In this document: one piece after another, positions 1-12,763 of the stretch
Position numbering within the stretch: the stretch's first letter is position 1
Layout of the letters: every line of letters begins with the position of its first letter
NCBI RefSeq assembly: GCF_000004195.4
Contig: NC_030679.2
Location: 15,122,712 to 15,186,711 of the forward strand
Direction: 5' to 3'
DNA from: Xenopus tropicalis
Lineage: Eukaryota > Chordata > Amphibia > Anura > Pipidae
Length of the DNA: 64,000 nucleotides
Program-made: the position numbers and the translations under genes
Notes under the pieces: generated by a model
The model's input: the letters and a program-made list of their open reading frames with translations, nothing else
What the model was told of the DNA's origin: nothing
Databases searched by the model: none

Positions 1-1482
1 GATGGTGGAAAGCTGAACATCTGCTTTTGGTTCCATAATTAACGTTTTCCTTCTTTTTGCCTCTGTCATATCCCAAGCCACTGTGGGATGATTACCTCTG
101 GTGAGTGTATGCTGAGAAAATACACCCAGTGAGGTCTACAAGCGCGTGTCACTTTTTGAGCAAAATTTTCCCTTTTTTCGTAAGGCTGAAGAAACATACA
201 CTGTTCAATTGAGCAAATCAATGGTTTTTGAGGAGGAGGAATCGATAGACAGCATACGCATTCCTGAACTCATCAGACAAATAACACTTTGCAAGAAATA
301 CATTTACTTGGAGCAACAACAGCATAGCTGTGCGTCGCCATTCTCAATCCTGGGGCAGAAGTCATAATATGGCAGATTTATAGTGGAGCAGCAAAGGCTC
401 CTGAATGCCTTTTTGGAGCCAATGGATTTTGGTAGCCTTTTTTCTTCCTAAATTGTCTTTCTACTTTAGGTATACTTTTGTTTAAATATATTTTTTATAT
501 TCATTAAAAAAACTTATTATAGAGAATATATATATCAAGTCTGTCTCAGGCACATTGGTAACCATGATTCCAATACACACGCAAGGTCAAACACTCATAA
601 CTCTATTCATTGATATCTATCTGCCTAACATTTGGCACCCCTGGTGATTTTACCTTTCCTTGTCCTTTAACGCTGCAGCCAATCACAGGCAATCATACTC
701 CGAGGAACAAGAGCTCTGATTTAGAGCCCCGGGGGCATATTTCTGAAAAAAAAAACAAAGTTCTGCTTTCATTTATACTGCATATTACCCAAAACCAGTA
801 GTTTAATTAAGAAAGAATATCTTTAAGTACCAGTGCAATAAAGCCTATTCACCAAGACGGTCTGGCTCACTTTCTATTAAGTGGTCTCTTGACCTTTCCA
901 TTTGGCTAAATTCATTGGTCACTGTACATCCTTTCAATAAGTGGCATCTGAGGTAGGAGGGCTGCTGATTGAGACCGACATTTTTTTTGATTTCCCTAAT
1001 TCCCTCCACTATCAACTTGGTGGGGGACACAACATACCTGCTGACAGTATCTCTGTATATCAGGCTACGTGATATATAAGGTTCATAATTAAATACCAGC
1101 CAATGCTCCTAATATATATATAGTTACAGTTTCACAGGATTTACATTTTTAAAAAAGCAAAAGTTTTTCTATAAAATTCAGTGTTTCATAATACAGCATC
1201 TTATAGCACCATTATGATCCTTTTTACTGATTTTGCAAAATCGGTATTTCTCTCCCTTTGTTAGTGTGAATTCCTAGAAACGTTTTGGGACAACACAATT
1301 ATATTAAAAGCTGTAGCACTTCAAATGCCATTTAATAGGCAAGGGCCAAGATACCTGTTAATTCTTTATTCAATCTGTTTGTTTTTTTAGCAATTTCCAT
1401 TCTTATCCAAATGTCAAATAATATTAGGGGTATAAAGATCCCAACATTTTCACACTCACACCTATTTTACAGTGTGAGTGTG
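1..1482. other. non-coding stretch, nothing recognised
   Basis: AT-rich DNA. Short open frames exist (for example 146-367 on the plus strand) but show no recognisable domain, splice context or codon regularity. I see no repeat family I can name here. Confidence 0.5.
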
Positions 1483-1487
1483 TAGAT

Positions 1488-1534
<47 letters not shown>

Positions 1535-1579
1535 CAGACCGACAAATAGATATAGAGAGAGAGAGATAAACAGATAGAG
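1483..1579. repeat. GATA tetranucleotide microsatellite
   Basis: A run of perfect TAGA/GATA units at about 1491-1533 decays into imperfect GACA and GA units up to 1579. This is a simple sequence repeat and probably length-polymorphic. Confidence 0.95.
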
Positions 1580-3244
1580 CAACACAGGTCTCAGCAAGTA
1601 GTTTCCTTTAATATAACATGGAATTTTAGGTTATTGTAAAACTTGCAGTATAAAACAGCCCGGTGCAGTATGCAATGTGCTCTCTAGGAAAACACTGGAG
1701 ACATATTCCTTTCAATATGGGGCATAAATACATATAGCACAAAATGCACCATACATGTGTCTGTTTTTGTTTCCGAACCCAGTGGGAGAGGCCTTACTCC
1801 ATAAATATGTTATTTGCATTAGATCCTATTCTGCGTGAAATGGTCATGTTTTTTATTTAGAAGCTGACAATTACTTTCCTTTATTTAGGAGTATAGACCC
1901 TTACAGAAAGGTAACCAAGTAGTTTTATGGCTATAATCTCTGTTTTCCTAATGTTTTATGTCATCTTAACATATCTTAACATTTCAGAAATCGAAATTCT
2001 TTTTACCGGCATTAACCCTTGGAGAGCTGGAGGTTAGATTGTAAATATCAGGACTATACTTCCCACAATGCTCCAACAACTGACTAGGTTAATAGATTAA
2101 AGAAATAGAGAAGAGGTCATTGCTGTGCAAGACACATTCTAATCTGTTTTCTCTCATATAAAATAACTTGAGTAAATGGGGCAAGATAAGACATAAAACA
2201 GTACATTATACTAAGGTTTGCTAGGCATTTATACTGCCTGTGTGTTTGGAAGCATTAAACATGAAGTATGCTCTGCATATTTGCTATTAAGTATTCTGGG
2301 GACATTAAGTATAAAGTTGGCACTGCAATTAAATACTGTTTGTAAACAGCACCAATGCAACCATACTTATATGTTTAGTTTCTAAGAAACATCCTTTGGA
2401 ATTATTCCATGCCTGTATTACTTTTTTTGCTAGAGTTCTGTAACCTTATGCTGTGGAACTTATGAAGTACATGTAATCCTTTTAATCTGCCCATTTTCTG
2501 CCAGTTTGCCATCCACATGTGCCACTGTTCCCTGTCCATAGCTGCATGAATGTATGGCATTTCATTCATAAGAGTGAAGTAGTGAACAGATATGCAAGTT
2601 TTAACTGTATCTACTTGTGTATTATGGACATACAGTACATGAACAAGTATTAAGAAAAGTATTAATAATGAATTTGCTTTATTGGAGTAGTTGCAGTGCA
2701 GAAATTTGTGACTACTGGATTAGCCATTCAGAAAGGGCTTGCTGTCTTGTTAGCTTAAACATAGAAGGCTTTTTAATGTTTTGTTAAACACAAATTTGAT
2801 CCAGAACGAGTCTGATTATCTATTGTAAGTAGGCAAGATTTTCCTTTTTCAGCTATGTTTACAACATAGATGATGACTATATACACATTCTTACGAGGGT
2901 TATATTATTAAATGTAAAGGGGCATTGCCCTGGGCCCATCATGACCTGGGGCTTATTAGCCTCTCTTTATTACGCTGGGTAATTATAATGGTCAGAATGC
3001 AGTCAGGTGTAGCATATGCTGACACGTTACAGATAATGCGCACAATACCATATGCTGTCCTAATAACTGGGCAGGAGATTACAGATAATGCTCACTGTAC
3101 TCACTGCACTGTAGTCACTGCTTCATGCCGGCTGCAAGATAATAAGCCAAACTAAGCTAAACTGTGTGTAAATTGTGAGAAATGCAAGGAATAAGAACAC
3201 CGTTTGGTGTATTTTCCACAAGTGTTAAAGGTGGGTTACAATTA
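1580..3244. other. non-coding stretch, nothing recognised
   Basis: AT-rich sequence without a long open frame or clear repeat. The only open frame over 70 codons (2925-3155) shows no domain. Confidence 0.45.
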
Positions 3245-3580
3245 GTACAGGTATAGGACCCATTATCCAGAATGCTCGGGACCATGGGTATTCTGGATAA
3301 GGGGTCTTTCCATAAGTTGGATCTCCATACCTTAAGTCTACTAAAAAAATCAATAAAACATTTATTAAATCCAATAGGATTGTTTGGCATCCAATAAGGA
3401 TTCATTATATCTTAGTTGGGATCAATTACAAGGTACTGTTTTTATTACAAAAGAGAAAAAAGAAATCAGCTTTAAAAATATGAATCATTTGATTAAAATT
3501 GAGTCTATGGGTGACAGGCTTTCCGTAATTCAGAGCTTTCTGGATAACGGGTTTCTGGATAATGGATCCCATACCTGTAC
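3245..3580. mobile_element. MITE family A, copy 1 (complete)
   Basis: A 336-bp element with long terminal inverted repeats. It begins GTACAGGTATAGGACCCATT and ends with the near-exact reverse complement (ATGGATCCCATACCTGTAC). The interior contains the phrase TTAGTTGGGATCAA, also found in the copies at 63060-63378 (same orientation), 14127-14446 and 61972-62249 (opposite orientation). It has no coding capacity, so it is a non-autonomous DNA transposon. The superfamily is not certain; a TA target duplication is possible. Two short open frames crossing it on opposite strands are by-products. Confidence 0.85.
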
Positions 3581-5595
3581 CAGGAAAAATGCCTGGTTTT
3601 GCTGTAGCTAATGCTGTTTTCATGTTAGGGGATGGAATGACTGTGAAGGAAAGTGGAGTTAGTTTGAAACCTCCTCCTAATCAATGCTGTGAGGTTCTGG
3701 ACACCCCAGTGTTTGCAGTGAGCACATTGTGGTGAATCGAATGACTGAGGTATGAGGTTGCAGACAGAAAATATCAGTCTGGCAAAGAATGGGTTAGTAG
3801 TTAAAAAGTGTTAATACAAATGATGCCATTTGCCAATTACCAGTCTAATGAGCTACTCCTTATCAAAAAGTCCAGCAAAGGCCAGAGATTAGGGAAAGGA
3901 TGGGTTTGTTTATACAGAAGTCACTACAAATTACCCTGTTACCTTGATAGCTGTTAGATGCGGTCTGGATGCATAATAAATGGTGAAAAAATCATGAAAA
4001 AAGTATGACCTTTAGTAAATGGGCCCCATATAGTGACTCATGAGGTATTTACCATTGAACATTGTTACAGACTTAAAGAATCAAACCCAATGACCTATAG
4101 CCTGCATAGGAAAGCAGTACATGGGGTGGTTTAAAAAACAGGTACTCATCCCTCCCCTTGGGATTAGTGTAATTGGCCGAGGTAGGGGAGGTGTGATTTG
4201 TTGCAAGTAAGTAGGAATTTTCTGGTGCAGAATTTTTTTAAATAGAGAAATAGCAAAAAAGCAGGCCAGTTAATATTGGACAGCCCTGTCACCATCTTTC
4301 CCTTCTTTAGTAAGTACAACTATGAGCAGGGTGGCCAGTATTTTGAACATGTTAATCAGAGGGACTTGCCATTGGAGCTAAAGTCACGGGGGCCCTAGAA
4401 ATCAGCGGTAGTTACAGTAATTAGGTTAGGCAGAGGATGGTGGAGCACCCCTTGCTGTGGGGCGTGGGGTTAAATTCGGCAAGGAAGGCTGAATATTAGT
4501 GCTGCCCTAGTCATGTCAACTGTGTATCATCAGAATCCATCACAGCTTATCATCTGGAAAGTTCTGAACAAGCCCATGTATAGCTCACAATTCTTATACA
4601 GAACCATAGCTTTAGTTTATAAAGTTTATAGAGTCAAGCAGCCATCAATCAAGGCTTTGTCCTCACATCTACAGATTATGATTTATCTCAATTCATAATC
4701 AATACAGTGGTTGCCTAGATAGCTCAAGGCATGTAAAGAAACATTAATTTGTATGAGATGGAAAGGAACTTTTAACCTTAGGGATCTGCTTAAGTGATCA
4801 AGGTTGCTCAGACTTCATATCAGAGAAGCAGGCACAGCAGCACAACAGTGGTTTTCAAGGAAATAATACGATTTTTGGCCAATGTCATACAAAGTACAAA
4901 AACATCAGAGCTCCATTCCTATTATATATTTTGTCATCTGAAGAGCAATTAATTAGGCCAAAATATAACATATCAGAAGTATGCAGAACAATGCAGGAGG
5001 GAGTTCTGTTTCTTGAATTTGTCGGGTGACATAAAGCAATATGGAAAGAGATTATACCAATAAAACTACTTGCTTAATTAAATGTAATGCCTTACTGTAA
5101 GGTAACATTCCCTTTGTATAGAGGGCAGTGGATATCAAGTTTCTCAATATAAACAGATTCAACTAACACATAGTCCCGTTTTTCAACTGTTGGGTTGTAA
5201 TGCAAATAATATATACACGGTAGCAAAGTTAGTTCCAATACCCCAGATACATTTCGCTGTGTATTGTCTGTCAATCATATTAGCTATTGGCTGTTCAGAA
5301 ACCACTGCAACATGAATTTATGAATTGCAGTCCTAATACTAAGCCAAAATAAATTAGGTGCCTTACTCCCAACATTCTAGTCAGTGTTGGACTAGTGTAC
5401 CTTGGCCAACAGGGCCACAGCCTTTGCCACCTCTATCAACTACAAGGAAAAGTGCCCACTTCGTTGGATCGGATCATCATAACATTTAAGCATGAACAGC
5501 ATTGTTTTGCCACCAGTATTCATTCCTACGCATGCCTCTTTACAAGGCATGCATATGTCTAAAATCTGTATGAAATCTTCCAAATATCTGCCAAT
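3581..5595. other. non-coding stretch, nothing recognised
   Basis: No gene or repeat that I can name. The phrase TTTAGTAAATGGGCCCC near 4012-4028 is a common end motif of frog repeats, but I could not define an element around it. Confidence 0.4.
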
Positions 5596-5639
5596 TTACT
5601 CTGAAATACAATGTATATGTACAATGTATTTCAGAGTAA
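5596..5639. repeat. short near-perfect palindrome (hairpin)
   Basis: Two 20-bp arms (5596-5615 and 5620-5639) are reverse complements with one mismatch, separated by the 4-base loop TATG. RNA from either strand would fold into a tight hairpin. The arms are too short for an ordinary animal pre-miRNA, so a MITE remnant or a replication-slippage palindrome is more likely. Confidence 0.7.
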
Positions 5640-6059
5640 TTTCCTACATCCACCACTTGCAAGTGATTTACCAGGGTATACTAATTATTACCTGAGCTTC
5701 TTATTGTGTGTTTTGAATGTTCTAATGAGGGTATCTTTGCATGTGATTCCGTAAGTCGGTTGTAGGTGCAACAAGCAAAGGGAACACTGGAAGTGACACT
5801 AGAGTAGAGTGCACTAGATTGCTTCAATTTTGGGCACAATTTTGCAATTTGTACAGCACCTTGTGTTCCTAATTGAGCCCTCATTTCCCTGAACATACAC
5901 TCCAACAGCATTGGGAACAGACACATAAAGTAAATCACCTTAATAAAGCCTACTAATATTAATTAGCCATTATTTTAATTAAATTGCAAATAATTATAAT
6001 TGGAACTATTCATTAGTACTGTGATTTTAAATTGCGCCAAAGAAAATCAAAACAATCAA

Positions 6060-6480
6060 TAGGCAATTATGGTGCCAAAAACCTTGCAACTAGTCAATAA
6101 AAAACAGTAAAATTAACATCTATGCTTGGGTAAATACTTACAGCTATGGCACAAAAAAGCCAGTGCATGATAACATTGCAAGCTGCGTTTATTCTACCAC
6201 AAAAAAAATTACACTGCAGTTAAAGAAGATAATAATGAACTCTAGGAAATGGACGCTTGTGTTTTCATTACAGTAGCAAGCAAAAACTAGAATTTCCTTA
6301 TCTTGATAACAGTGATGTACCCCTCTCACGTGACTGTCGGCATTTCAGAACTAACTGACTTCCCTTTTAGACGCTAAAGGAGTCCTTTGCCCCCAATATG
6401 AGAGAACAAGTATAACAATAACTAGGGTGCCTCCACTGAGGGTCAGCACAGAATGTGCCGCAATACCCCTCCCTAGGAAC
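6060..6480. repeat. diverged repeat unit, copy 1
   Basis: Aligns by eye, in the same order, with 7670-8100. Shared phrases include 'accttgcaact', 'tctaccacaaaaaaa' against 'tctgccacaaaaaaa', 'gctaaaggagtcc' against 'gctagaggagtcc', and 'gaatgtgccgcaatacc' against 'aattgtgctgtaatacc'. No coding frame spans it. It could be an old transposon or a diverged LTR pair, and I cannot name the family. Confidence 0.5.
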
Positions 6481-6949
6481 TTCTCTGATCCACAATTACA
6501 GTTCTTAATATTAGTCTGAGAGGAACATTTGAAAAAACCCTCTCTATTATATGTTTAGTACATGTGGTCACCTGGCCAGGAGCGACACCGCACAGTAATA
6601 CAGATTTTTTGATCTCCCATGTGCTAGGGAACCCTGACTGAAATGGAAATTTCTTCAAAGCTCTTATAAGAACTCTTTTTTGGTTTCTGTACCCTGAAAA
6701 GAGCACACTTTGGTCTTCAGAGCCTGGTTAACTTCTGAAGAAGATCTTGCTTTGAGGCCACAGGGGTTCCCTAATTACTTTCCCCCTGCATAAGGTGCAT
6801 CATACAGAGTCATCCCTCTCTCCACATGGGCCTTCCTTCCTATACAGCTCCCCCTAGGCCCTCAAACCACCCCAATGCCCAATCCCACCGTAGCCAACCA
6901 TTCATCTACAGTATGCTAATTTGAATCTCTAATTTAAGTTATTAGCAAA

Positions 6950-7518
6950 GACAGCCTTGGATACTATGCTTGTTCAAAAACTCATCCAGACCCCTCTTAA
7001 AGGCATTAACAGAATCTGCCATTACCACATCACTAGGAAGGGCATTCCCCAACCTCACTGCCCTCACCGTGAAAAACCACCTACGCTGCTTCAAATGGAA
7101 GCTCCGTTCCTCTAATCTAAAGGGGGGGGCCTCTGGTGCGCTGATTGTTTTTATGGGAAAAAAGAACCCCCCTATCTGCCTATAATCCCCTCTAATGTAC
7201 TTGTACAGAGTAATCATGTCCCCTCGCAAGTGCCTCTTTTCCAGAGAAAACAACCCCAACCCTGTCAGTCTAACCTCATAGCTTAAATCTTCCATCCCCT
7301 TTACCAGTTTAGTTGCACGTCTCTGCACTTTCTCCAGCTCATTAATATCCTTCTAAAGGACTGGAGCCCAAAACTGCCTCTAAAAACCTTTAATTAGGTA
7401 AAATTATGTTTTCATCCCTTCAGTCAATGCCCTTTTTTATACAGCACTTTATTTGCTTTGGTAGCCACTGAATGACATTGCCACAAATTGGACAACTTAT
7501 TATCTACAAAAAGGTATA
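6950..7518 (-). pseudogene. CR1 LINE ORF2 C-terminal fragment
   Basis: On the minus strand the frame 6942-7328 (128 codons) closely matches the C-terminal segment encoded by the long CR1 at 47961-48857: both contain ATKLVKGMEDLSYEVRLTGL-type and GDMITLYKYIRGDY sequence. Similarity continues to about 7518 with small deletions and frameshifts. The CR1 3' tail is absent and the left edge is abrupt, so this is a 5'-truncated, eroded copy. It sits between the two halves of a diverged repeat (6060-6480 and 7670-8100), consistent with insertion into an older element. Confidence 0.85.
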
Positions 7519-7669
7519 TATTTTTATAGCCTTGATAAGATCCACCTTTCATTCCATGCCCTGAAGAGGGCATTCTTTGGGACCAAAAGGGTTCCCTATT
7601 TACTTTTCATCTGCATTAAACTCCTTCCAGGCACCTTACAGATTCCTCCCTCCCTAAGCAATATTTATG

Positions 7670-8100
7670 GTAGATGATGGCACCTAGAAACTTGCAACTC
7701 AACAAAAAAAATAACACTTAAGTCAGCTTCTTTGCTTGCTTGCATAACAGTAGTTTAAATTTGCAGTTTAGCATTGGAGCTTTGTTAATTCTGCCACAAA
7801 AAAAGATCTGCAGCCTTGTTACAATTTTTTGTTTTAGACAAAAGTTACTTAAACAGACGCCTGTGTCCTTCCCTTCTTTGTTTGATTATAGAGCTCAATA
7901 GCAGCAGCCACACCTGCACTGGGGCCTCTCTATGTCAGATAACAGCCTAATGGCTAATGTAACTGTACCTCTCTCCTTCCTGTGCTGATTTCCCTTTTTT
8001 GGTGCTAGAGGAGTCCCGTGTCCCTGCTATACCGGGTAACAATTAATTGCTGTGTCTCTGCCTAGGGCCAGGACAAATTGTGCTGTAATACCCAGAACTA
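7670..8100. repeat. diverged repeat unit, copy 2
   Basis: Partner of 6060-6480 in the same orientation. The sequences just inside the pair (near 6700-6790 and 7556-7625) also resemble each other: each has 'ctgaagaaga/gaggg' followed by 'gggttccctaattactttcc' or 'gggttccctatttacttttc'. The unit therefore includes more than the aligned core. Confidence 0.45.
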
Positions 8101-8576
8101 CTACTACTACACAACTAAAAGGCTGTGCGGAATAGACACCAGTCATACAGATTGCCACTTCGAAAGTAGCTCAAAAATAGCTCAATATGTGCAATGACAA
8201 AAATATTATATGGGAAAACAGACACTCCTCCCCCTCCCAACAAGTAAATTCCTCTTCCTCCTTGTACAGACTCTCCTCCCCCTCGCATCAAGTAAATTCC
8301 TTTTTTCTCTGTACAGAGACTCATCCTCCTTACTGCATAGAAAAAAATAAACAGAGCAAAAGGGATCTCAAGCCTCCACATAAAATATTGATAGGTACAA
8401 TTCTAACTGGCGGCTGCCAGTTTTGTAATGCTTGATGGGAGTTTGGTGGGTTGCCAGTGGGGGAACGGGAGTCGGGTTTTCACCCAGCCAGTTACTCACA
8501 GGCTCAGATAGCACCCCTGGGCCCATGCCTGGGGGGGTGGCACAAGAAGTTATATGGTAAATACAAAACGTCTAGA

Positions 8577-8690
8577 CAGGCCTGGACTGGCTATCTGGAA
8601 TCTGGCAAATGCCAGAGCGGCTGCTGTAAGACGCCAGTAAGATGTGGAATTGAAATGCTAGGGGCTATTTTAAAACCCAGTCTAGGTCTG
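8577..8690 (+). mobile_element. MITE family D, copy 1
   Basis: Begins CAGGCCTGGACTGG and ends near CCCAGTCTAGGTCTG, a degenerate inverted terminus. The interior shares 'aatgccagagcggctgctgtaagacgcc' sense with the copies at 12616-12763 (same orientation), 10592-10748 and 16548-16692 (inverted). This copy is internally shortened (114 bp). The CAGG terminus suggests a hAT-like non-autonomous element, by recall only. Confidence 0.7.
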
Positions 8691-8747
8691 TGACTAGAGC
8701 AAGCTGGACAGATGCACTGACACTGTGTGCAAGTTTCTAGCAGAGTG

Positions 8748-8899
8748 TAAAGGTGGCCATACACCAAAATTGTCCAGATCTCGTCCGGTCTGGAACCCAA
8801 ACTGCCTGTCGTTTTAATACAATCCTTTGGCCCTATAGGTGGGCATATCGGCAGAAGGTTCACTCAAATGGCGACCTCGCCAGTGTATGGCCACCTTTA
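8748..8899. mobile_element. MITE family C, complete copy
   Basis: A 152-bp element with perfect 17-bp terminal inverted repeats TAAAGGTGGCCATACAC. It has no coding capacity. Related, more diverged copies with the TGGCCATACAC terminus lie at 9702-9830, 16712-17056, 19337-19570 and 56826-57122. It sits 57 bp after a family D MITE. Confidence 0.85.
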
Positions 8900-9340
8900 G
8901 TCTGTACACAGATCCAAAGGAGCACAAACACAGAACATTCTGCCCTGCATTTAATATAGCTTTTATGCTTCTTTAAACCTATAAAGCAGTAAAGCTATAT
9001 CGCCATCTAGTGTTGTCTCTGTGTACATTGTTTTGCAAGCATTATGCTATGCTTTTGAGAACACTATATGCATACAAATATGTCCCCATATTTTCTAATG
9101 TAATGTACATTAAAGGTGTAATACAATAAATGCGTGAACAGGCATATTTTATCTCTATTAAGAAAGCTATGTCTTTTGTTTGTAAGTAGTTCATCATTAC
9201 CCATTTTATACTGTCTTCTCTGCATCCCTTCCAAATATGCTTAAATAAGGTCTATTGTTATTCCTGTAGTGTTTGTATTAAAATGGCTCCTTAAGCTTGC
9301 AAAGAGAAACCATACATATGATAGCAAAGGTACATCTTTT

Positions 9341-9720
9341 ACTAAGCACAATTCAGAAGGAACAATGCTCTTAGTGTTCTCCTAGCTTTTACAGGGAGAT
9401 ACCATAAAACTATGGCAACATAGGTGTTCCCCTGTACTAAGCACAATTCAGCAGGAACAGCCCCCTAAGATTTCTCATAGCCTGTACAGAGAGATACCAT
9501 AAAACTATAGCAGCATAGGGATTCCCCTATACTAAGCACAATTCAGCAGGAACAGTCCCCTAAGTTTGCTCATAGCCTGTACAGAGAGATGCCATAAAGC
9601 TATGGCAACATAGGGATTCCCCTGTACTAAGCACAATTCAGCAGGAACAGCCCCCTAAAGTTTGTTCAGAGCCTGTACAGATACCATATAAATGGCGGCG
9701 TAAAGCTGGCCATACACGCA
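9341..9720 (+). repeat. 95-bp tandem repeat, four units
   Basis: The landmark ACTAAGCACAATTCAG recurs at 9341, 9436, 9531 and 9626, exactly 95 bp apart. Each unit continues with AGGAACAG, a CTGTACAGAGAGATACCATA block and 'gcaacatagg'. The last unit is interrupted by a family C MITE end at about 9702. Two partial units follow at 9837-9885. The same unit reappears at 15597-15785, so it is an interspersed satellite-like family. Confidence 0.9.
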
Positions 9721-9830
9721 CCCCCATACACGCAATAGAATCCCTATTGTTTCTACCTCCATATCTGACGATTCAGCCCTGAATGTCAGTGAAGGTTGGG
9801 CGGGATCTTTCCTGCGACCAGTGGTCTATT
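9702..9830. mobile_element. MITE family C related insertion in the 95-bp array
   Basis: Begins TAAAGCTGGCCATACACGC directly within the 95-bp array, and the array resumes in part at about 9833. Only one terminus is clear. It is probably a diverged family C element that interrupted the tandem array. Confidence 0.5.
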
Positions 9831-10591
9831 CCCTTGTACTAAGTGCAATTAACTATTCCCCTGTACTAAGCTCAATTCAGCAGGAAATATTAGGGTACAA
9901 TAGCCCTTTAAAAATGAACTTTAAAATATGTAATTACCCTCTCCACAATATTTTTGTTGCTCAGATAACTATGTAGCAGTTATGGATGTTTGGGATCTCA
10001 AACTGGTCAATTGTGTAGTGTGTCGGCCTTCTCTCGGGGGTGCAGACATCTTTTTGTTTGTTCAGACACAGTGCAAAACCTGGTCTGTTTGGTGGGTGCT
10101 GTGGAACCTAACACTGAAATGAGCAGTTATTGCCAGTCTGTTTACTGAGGTTTATGGGGAACAGACTGAGAAACTGCTTTACAGCTGCAGAGAGAATCAC
10201 CAGTAAATAGTGTCTTTCTGCGGCCCCAAACACTTTATAAAACCGTCTATTGCTCCATGGGGAAATCCAGGGCTGTGATTCGCTCAGTGTCGAAAAATGG
10301 TGATATCAGTGCTGAATATAGCACACATAGAGTGCTAGTGTAAAGAAAGAAATTGCTTGTAAGTGCAATGTTGTACTAGCTTCACAGTTTCCTCTAGGCT
10401 AGGGTTGTTCAACTTGCAGGCTGGATATGGCCCTTCAAGGGATTTTTTTGGCCCCCAGTCTGCTGAAGAGCCTCGCTGACCTTTTTGGATTACATCAGCA
10501 TCTGGGCCCCAAACAGTATAGTAAAATAAATGGGCCACTATAGAATCAGCTGGACAGCAAAAATAGAGTATTTACTACTATTTGCTAGCCA

Positions 10592-10748
10592 CGCCTGTAC
10601 TGGGATTCAAAATAGGCCTTGGCATTTCAAATACACAAAGGCCCAAGCAGCCCTCCTACAGGTCAGACTTAATAGTGACTGTCTATGGTGCTTTAGAGCA
10701 GTCCCTCTGGCATTTGCCACAATCCATAGATTGCCAGTCCAGGTCCGA
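10592..10748 (-). mobile_element. MITE family D, copy 2 (inverted)
   Basis: Runs from CGCCTGTACTGGGATTCAAA to CCAGTCCAGGTCCG, in the reverse orientation to the copy at 8577. It contains 'ggcatttcaaatacacaaaggccc' and 'ccctctggcatttgcca' sense blocks shared with the copy at 16548. Non-coding. Confidence 0.7.
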
Positions 10749-12615
10749 TGCTAGCTGGTTACTAGACCTGGAACATGCTTTATGCATCTTACTATACTCT
10801 CACTATTTGTTGCCATTTTGTCTCCTTAATGGTCCATTGGTTGGTTACATTCTAGTCACAAGCATATGTATTAAGTTGGTAATCAGACTCAATGGATCAG
10901 TCAAAACCAGTGATGGTTCTACAGGTGTTCAGCATTATTTTGGGGTATTCCATAATAATTTAAAGACATGCTTTGTCACCCAAACTTTGCCCAAGGATCC
11001 CCTTTGGTAAAAACTATATTACATATTTATCATGTTCATAAAAGTCATCCTAATATGGTTTCAAGGGCAGCGAGAAGAGCAAATCTGCATGGGTCCCATA
11101 TCATGGCCCAAGAGGGCCATCTTTTATAGCTTTTTGTGTGCAAAGAACTTTTCTTCTCTGCAGGGCTGGAACTAGGGGTAGGGAGATGCTTTGTGCACTT
11201 TTGGGGGGGCCCAACTGGAGGGGAAGCAATTGAGCAGACAGGGTCAGTGAGGGCTGAGTTTTCAGCTGCAGTGGGGGGCTATAAGGACCAAGCAGCATGG
11301 GAGATGATAGTGTGTGGACTGAGCTGCTGGTGTATGTGAGCCACTAGGTTTAAGCAGCGTGCAGGATGACGGGCCTCACCGTATTGCCTTGGGCACCATT
11401 ACTACTAGGCCTAGCTCTGCTTTAGATTTATGTCTATACATATGAATAGGAGCTACCATACCTGGGCACAAATGTGTGGCTGTTCTCCATTTGTTTGGTA
11501 GTTTACTTAGGATACTCTGGATTTATTGACTTCTATACGCCAGAAGTATGCCATCTGCTTATAATACCCAGATGGTGCTTGCCCGTGGATATCTGTTATC
11601 ATGCAGTGCTGGGTAGAAAATGATAACCTGGCAGGAGCTGAAGAACCGTCTGACTCAATAGCCTTTATTTATCATTCTATTACTGGTCACACTTAATGCA
11701 ATCACACAAATCAGGGAGAAATATGTATGTAGCAATGTGCCAACCTGCCAGAGTATATAATTGGGTGAAACAGTGCAAGCGCCATAGCATGACTTCCAAG
11801 TAACACTGTGTTATGTTCTTGGGCCTCCAATGATATCCAAAGGCAAAGAGGCCATGAATACGGCAAGTGTGGTGCATATTGTCTGGGCCATCTGTTTGTT
11901 GTTGGAGATGAACCTTGGAATCTGACATTATTATCTCGTTCTCTTGCTGTTGAAGCGGCACAGTTAGTACGAGCCCAGACACATTTGGGGGCATCTCGCT
12001 CTCAGCAGCAGATGGATTTGCAGCATTGGATGAAGAGCACTTATGTGATATATCACTAGGGTAGACAGACCACACGCTTTGTATTGCGATGCGGAAAATA
12101 ACACAATCGGATATCTTTGTAGTCTCCTGGTGTTTCCAAAGAGTGAGCTTTGTGCGGGTTATTTATCAGTTATCTCTGAAGCTTCACAGTTCACGCCCCG
12201 ATGCACCTGTCAAGAGTCATGTTCTCAGATCTTGGTAGAATGAGACTCATCAATACAAGTACAAAATCAGTCTGGGAACTTCTCCGATTTTGTATCACGT
12301 CTGTGTGAGGCTGGTCAGGATTCTCAATCAGTTTGGCCTCCTCGTTCTCTCTCTGGTGCCCCCACTGCTCATCCGTCACCTTATAACCCCCTTCAGCCTT
12401 CATTCGTATCATTCTCTGAAGCAAACTATATTATTTATATCCCAGTCAATAAACAGCCAGAGGATGTACCAGCAGCTGCCAACATTTGCCAATATCTTTG
12501 CTGAGTGACAGTTTTACATAATGACGGGGCCCCGAAGCAAAATAAATTTCGTGCAACTTTATTGTTTAGGACTGCCCAGCCCATCAGCTACTGTCCCACT
12601 ATAAACAGGAACAGT
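10749..12615. other. unassigned region with some open frames
   Basis: Several overlapping open frames (minus strand 11680-12075 and 12191-12424, plus strand 11808-12059) look somewhat protein-like but match no family I know and have no supported splice signals. A stretch around 11160-11400 ('gggctggaactaggggtag') resembles a common frog repeat. No gene is called. Confidence 0.35.
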
Positions 12616-12763
12616 AGGTCCGAAATGGCAATCTGTGGGTTCTGCCAGAGGGGCTGCTGTAAGATGCCATAGAAGTCACTCTTTATTGGGCCTGTGGGAT
12701 GGCTGTTTGGGCTTTTGTGTACTTAAAATGCCAGGGCCTATTTTGAATCCCAGTCCAGACCTG
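12616..12763 (+). mobile_element. MITE family D, copy 3
   Basis: Shares 'ggcaatctgtgggttctgcc' and 'ccagaggggctgctgtaaga' with the family and ends CCCAGTCCAGACCTG. Same orientation as the copy at 8577 but with a fuller interior. Confidence 0.75.

Noticed and set aside
3157..3623. Open frames on both strands around 3.2-3.6 kb, and similar ones at 63.2-63.5 kb
   Set aside because: They follow the MITE family A sequence in both places.
11680..12424. Protein-looking minus-strand frames (131 and 77 codons)
   Set aside because: No family recognised, no supported splice sites between them, and an overlapping plus-strand frame is equally open.
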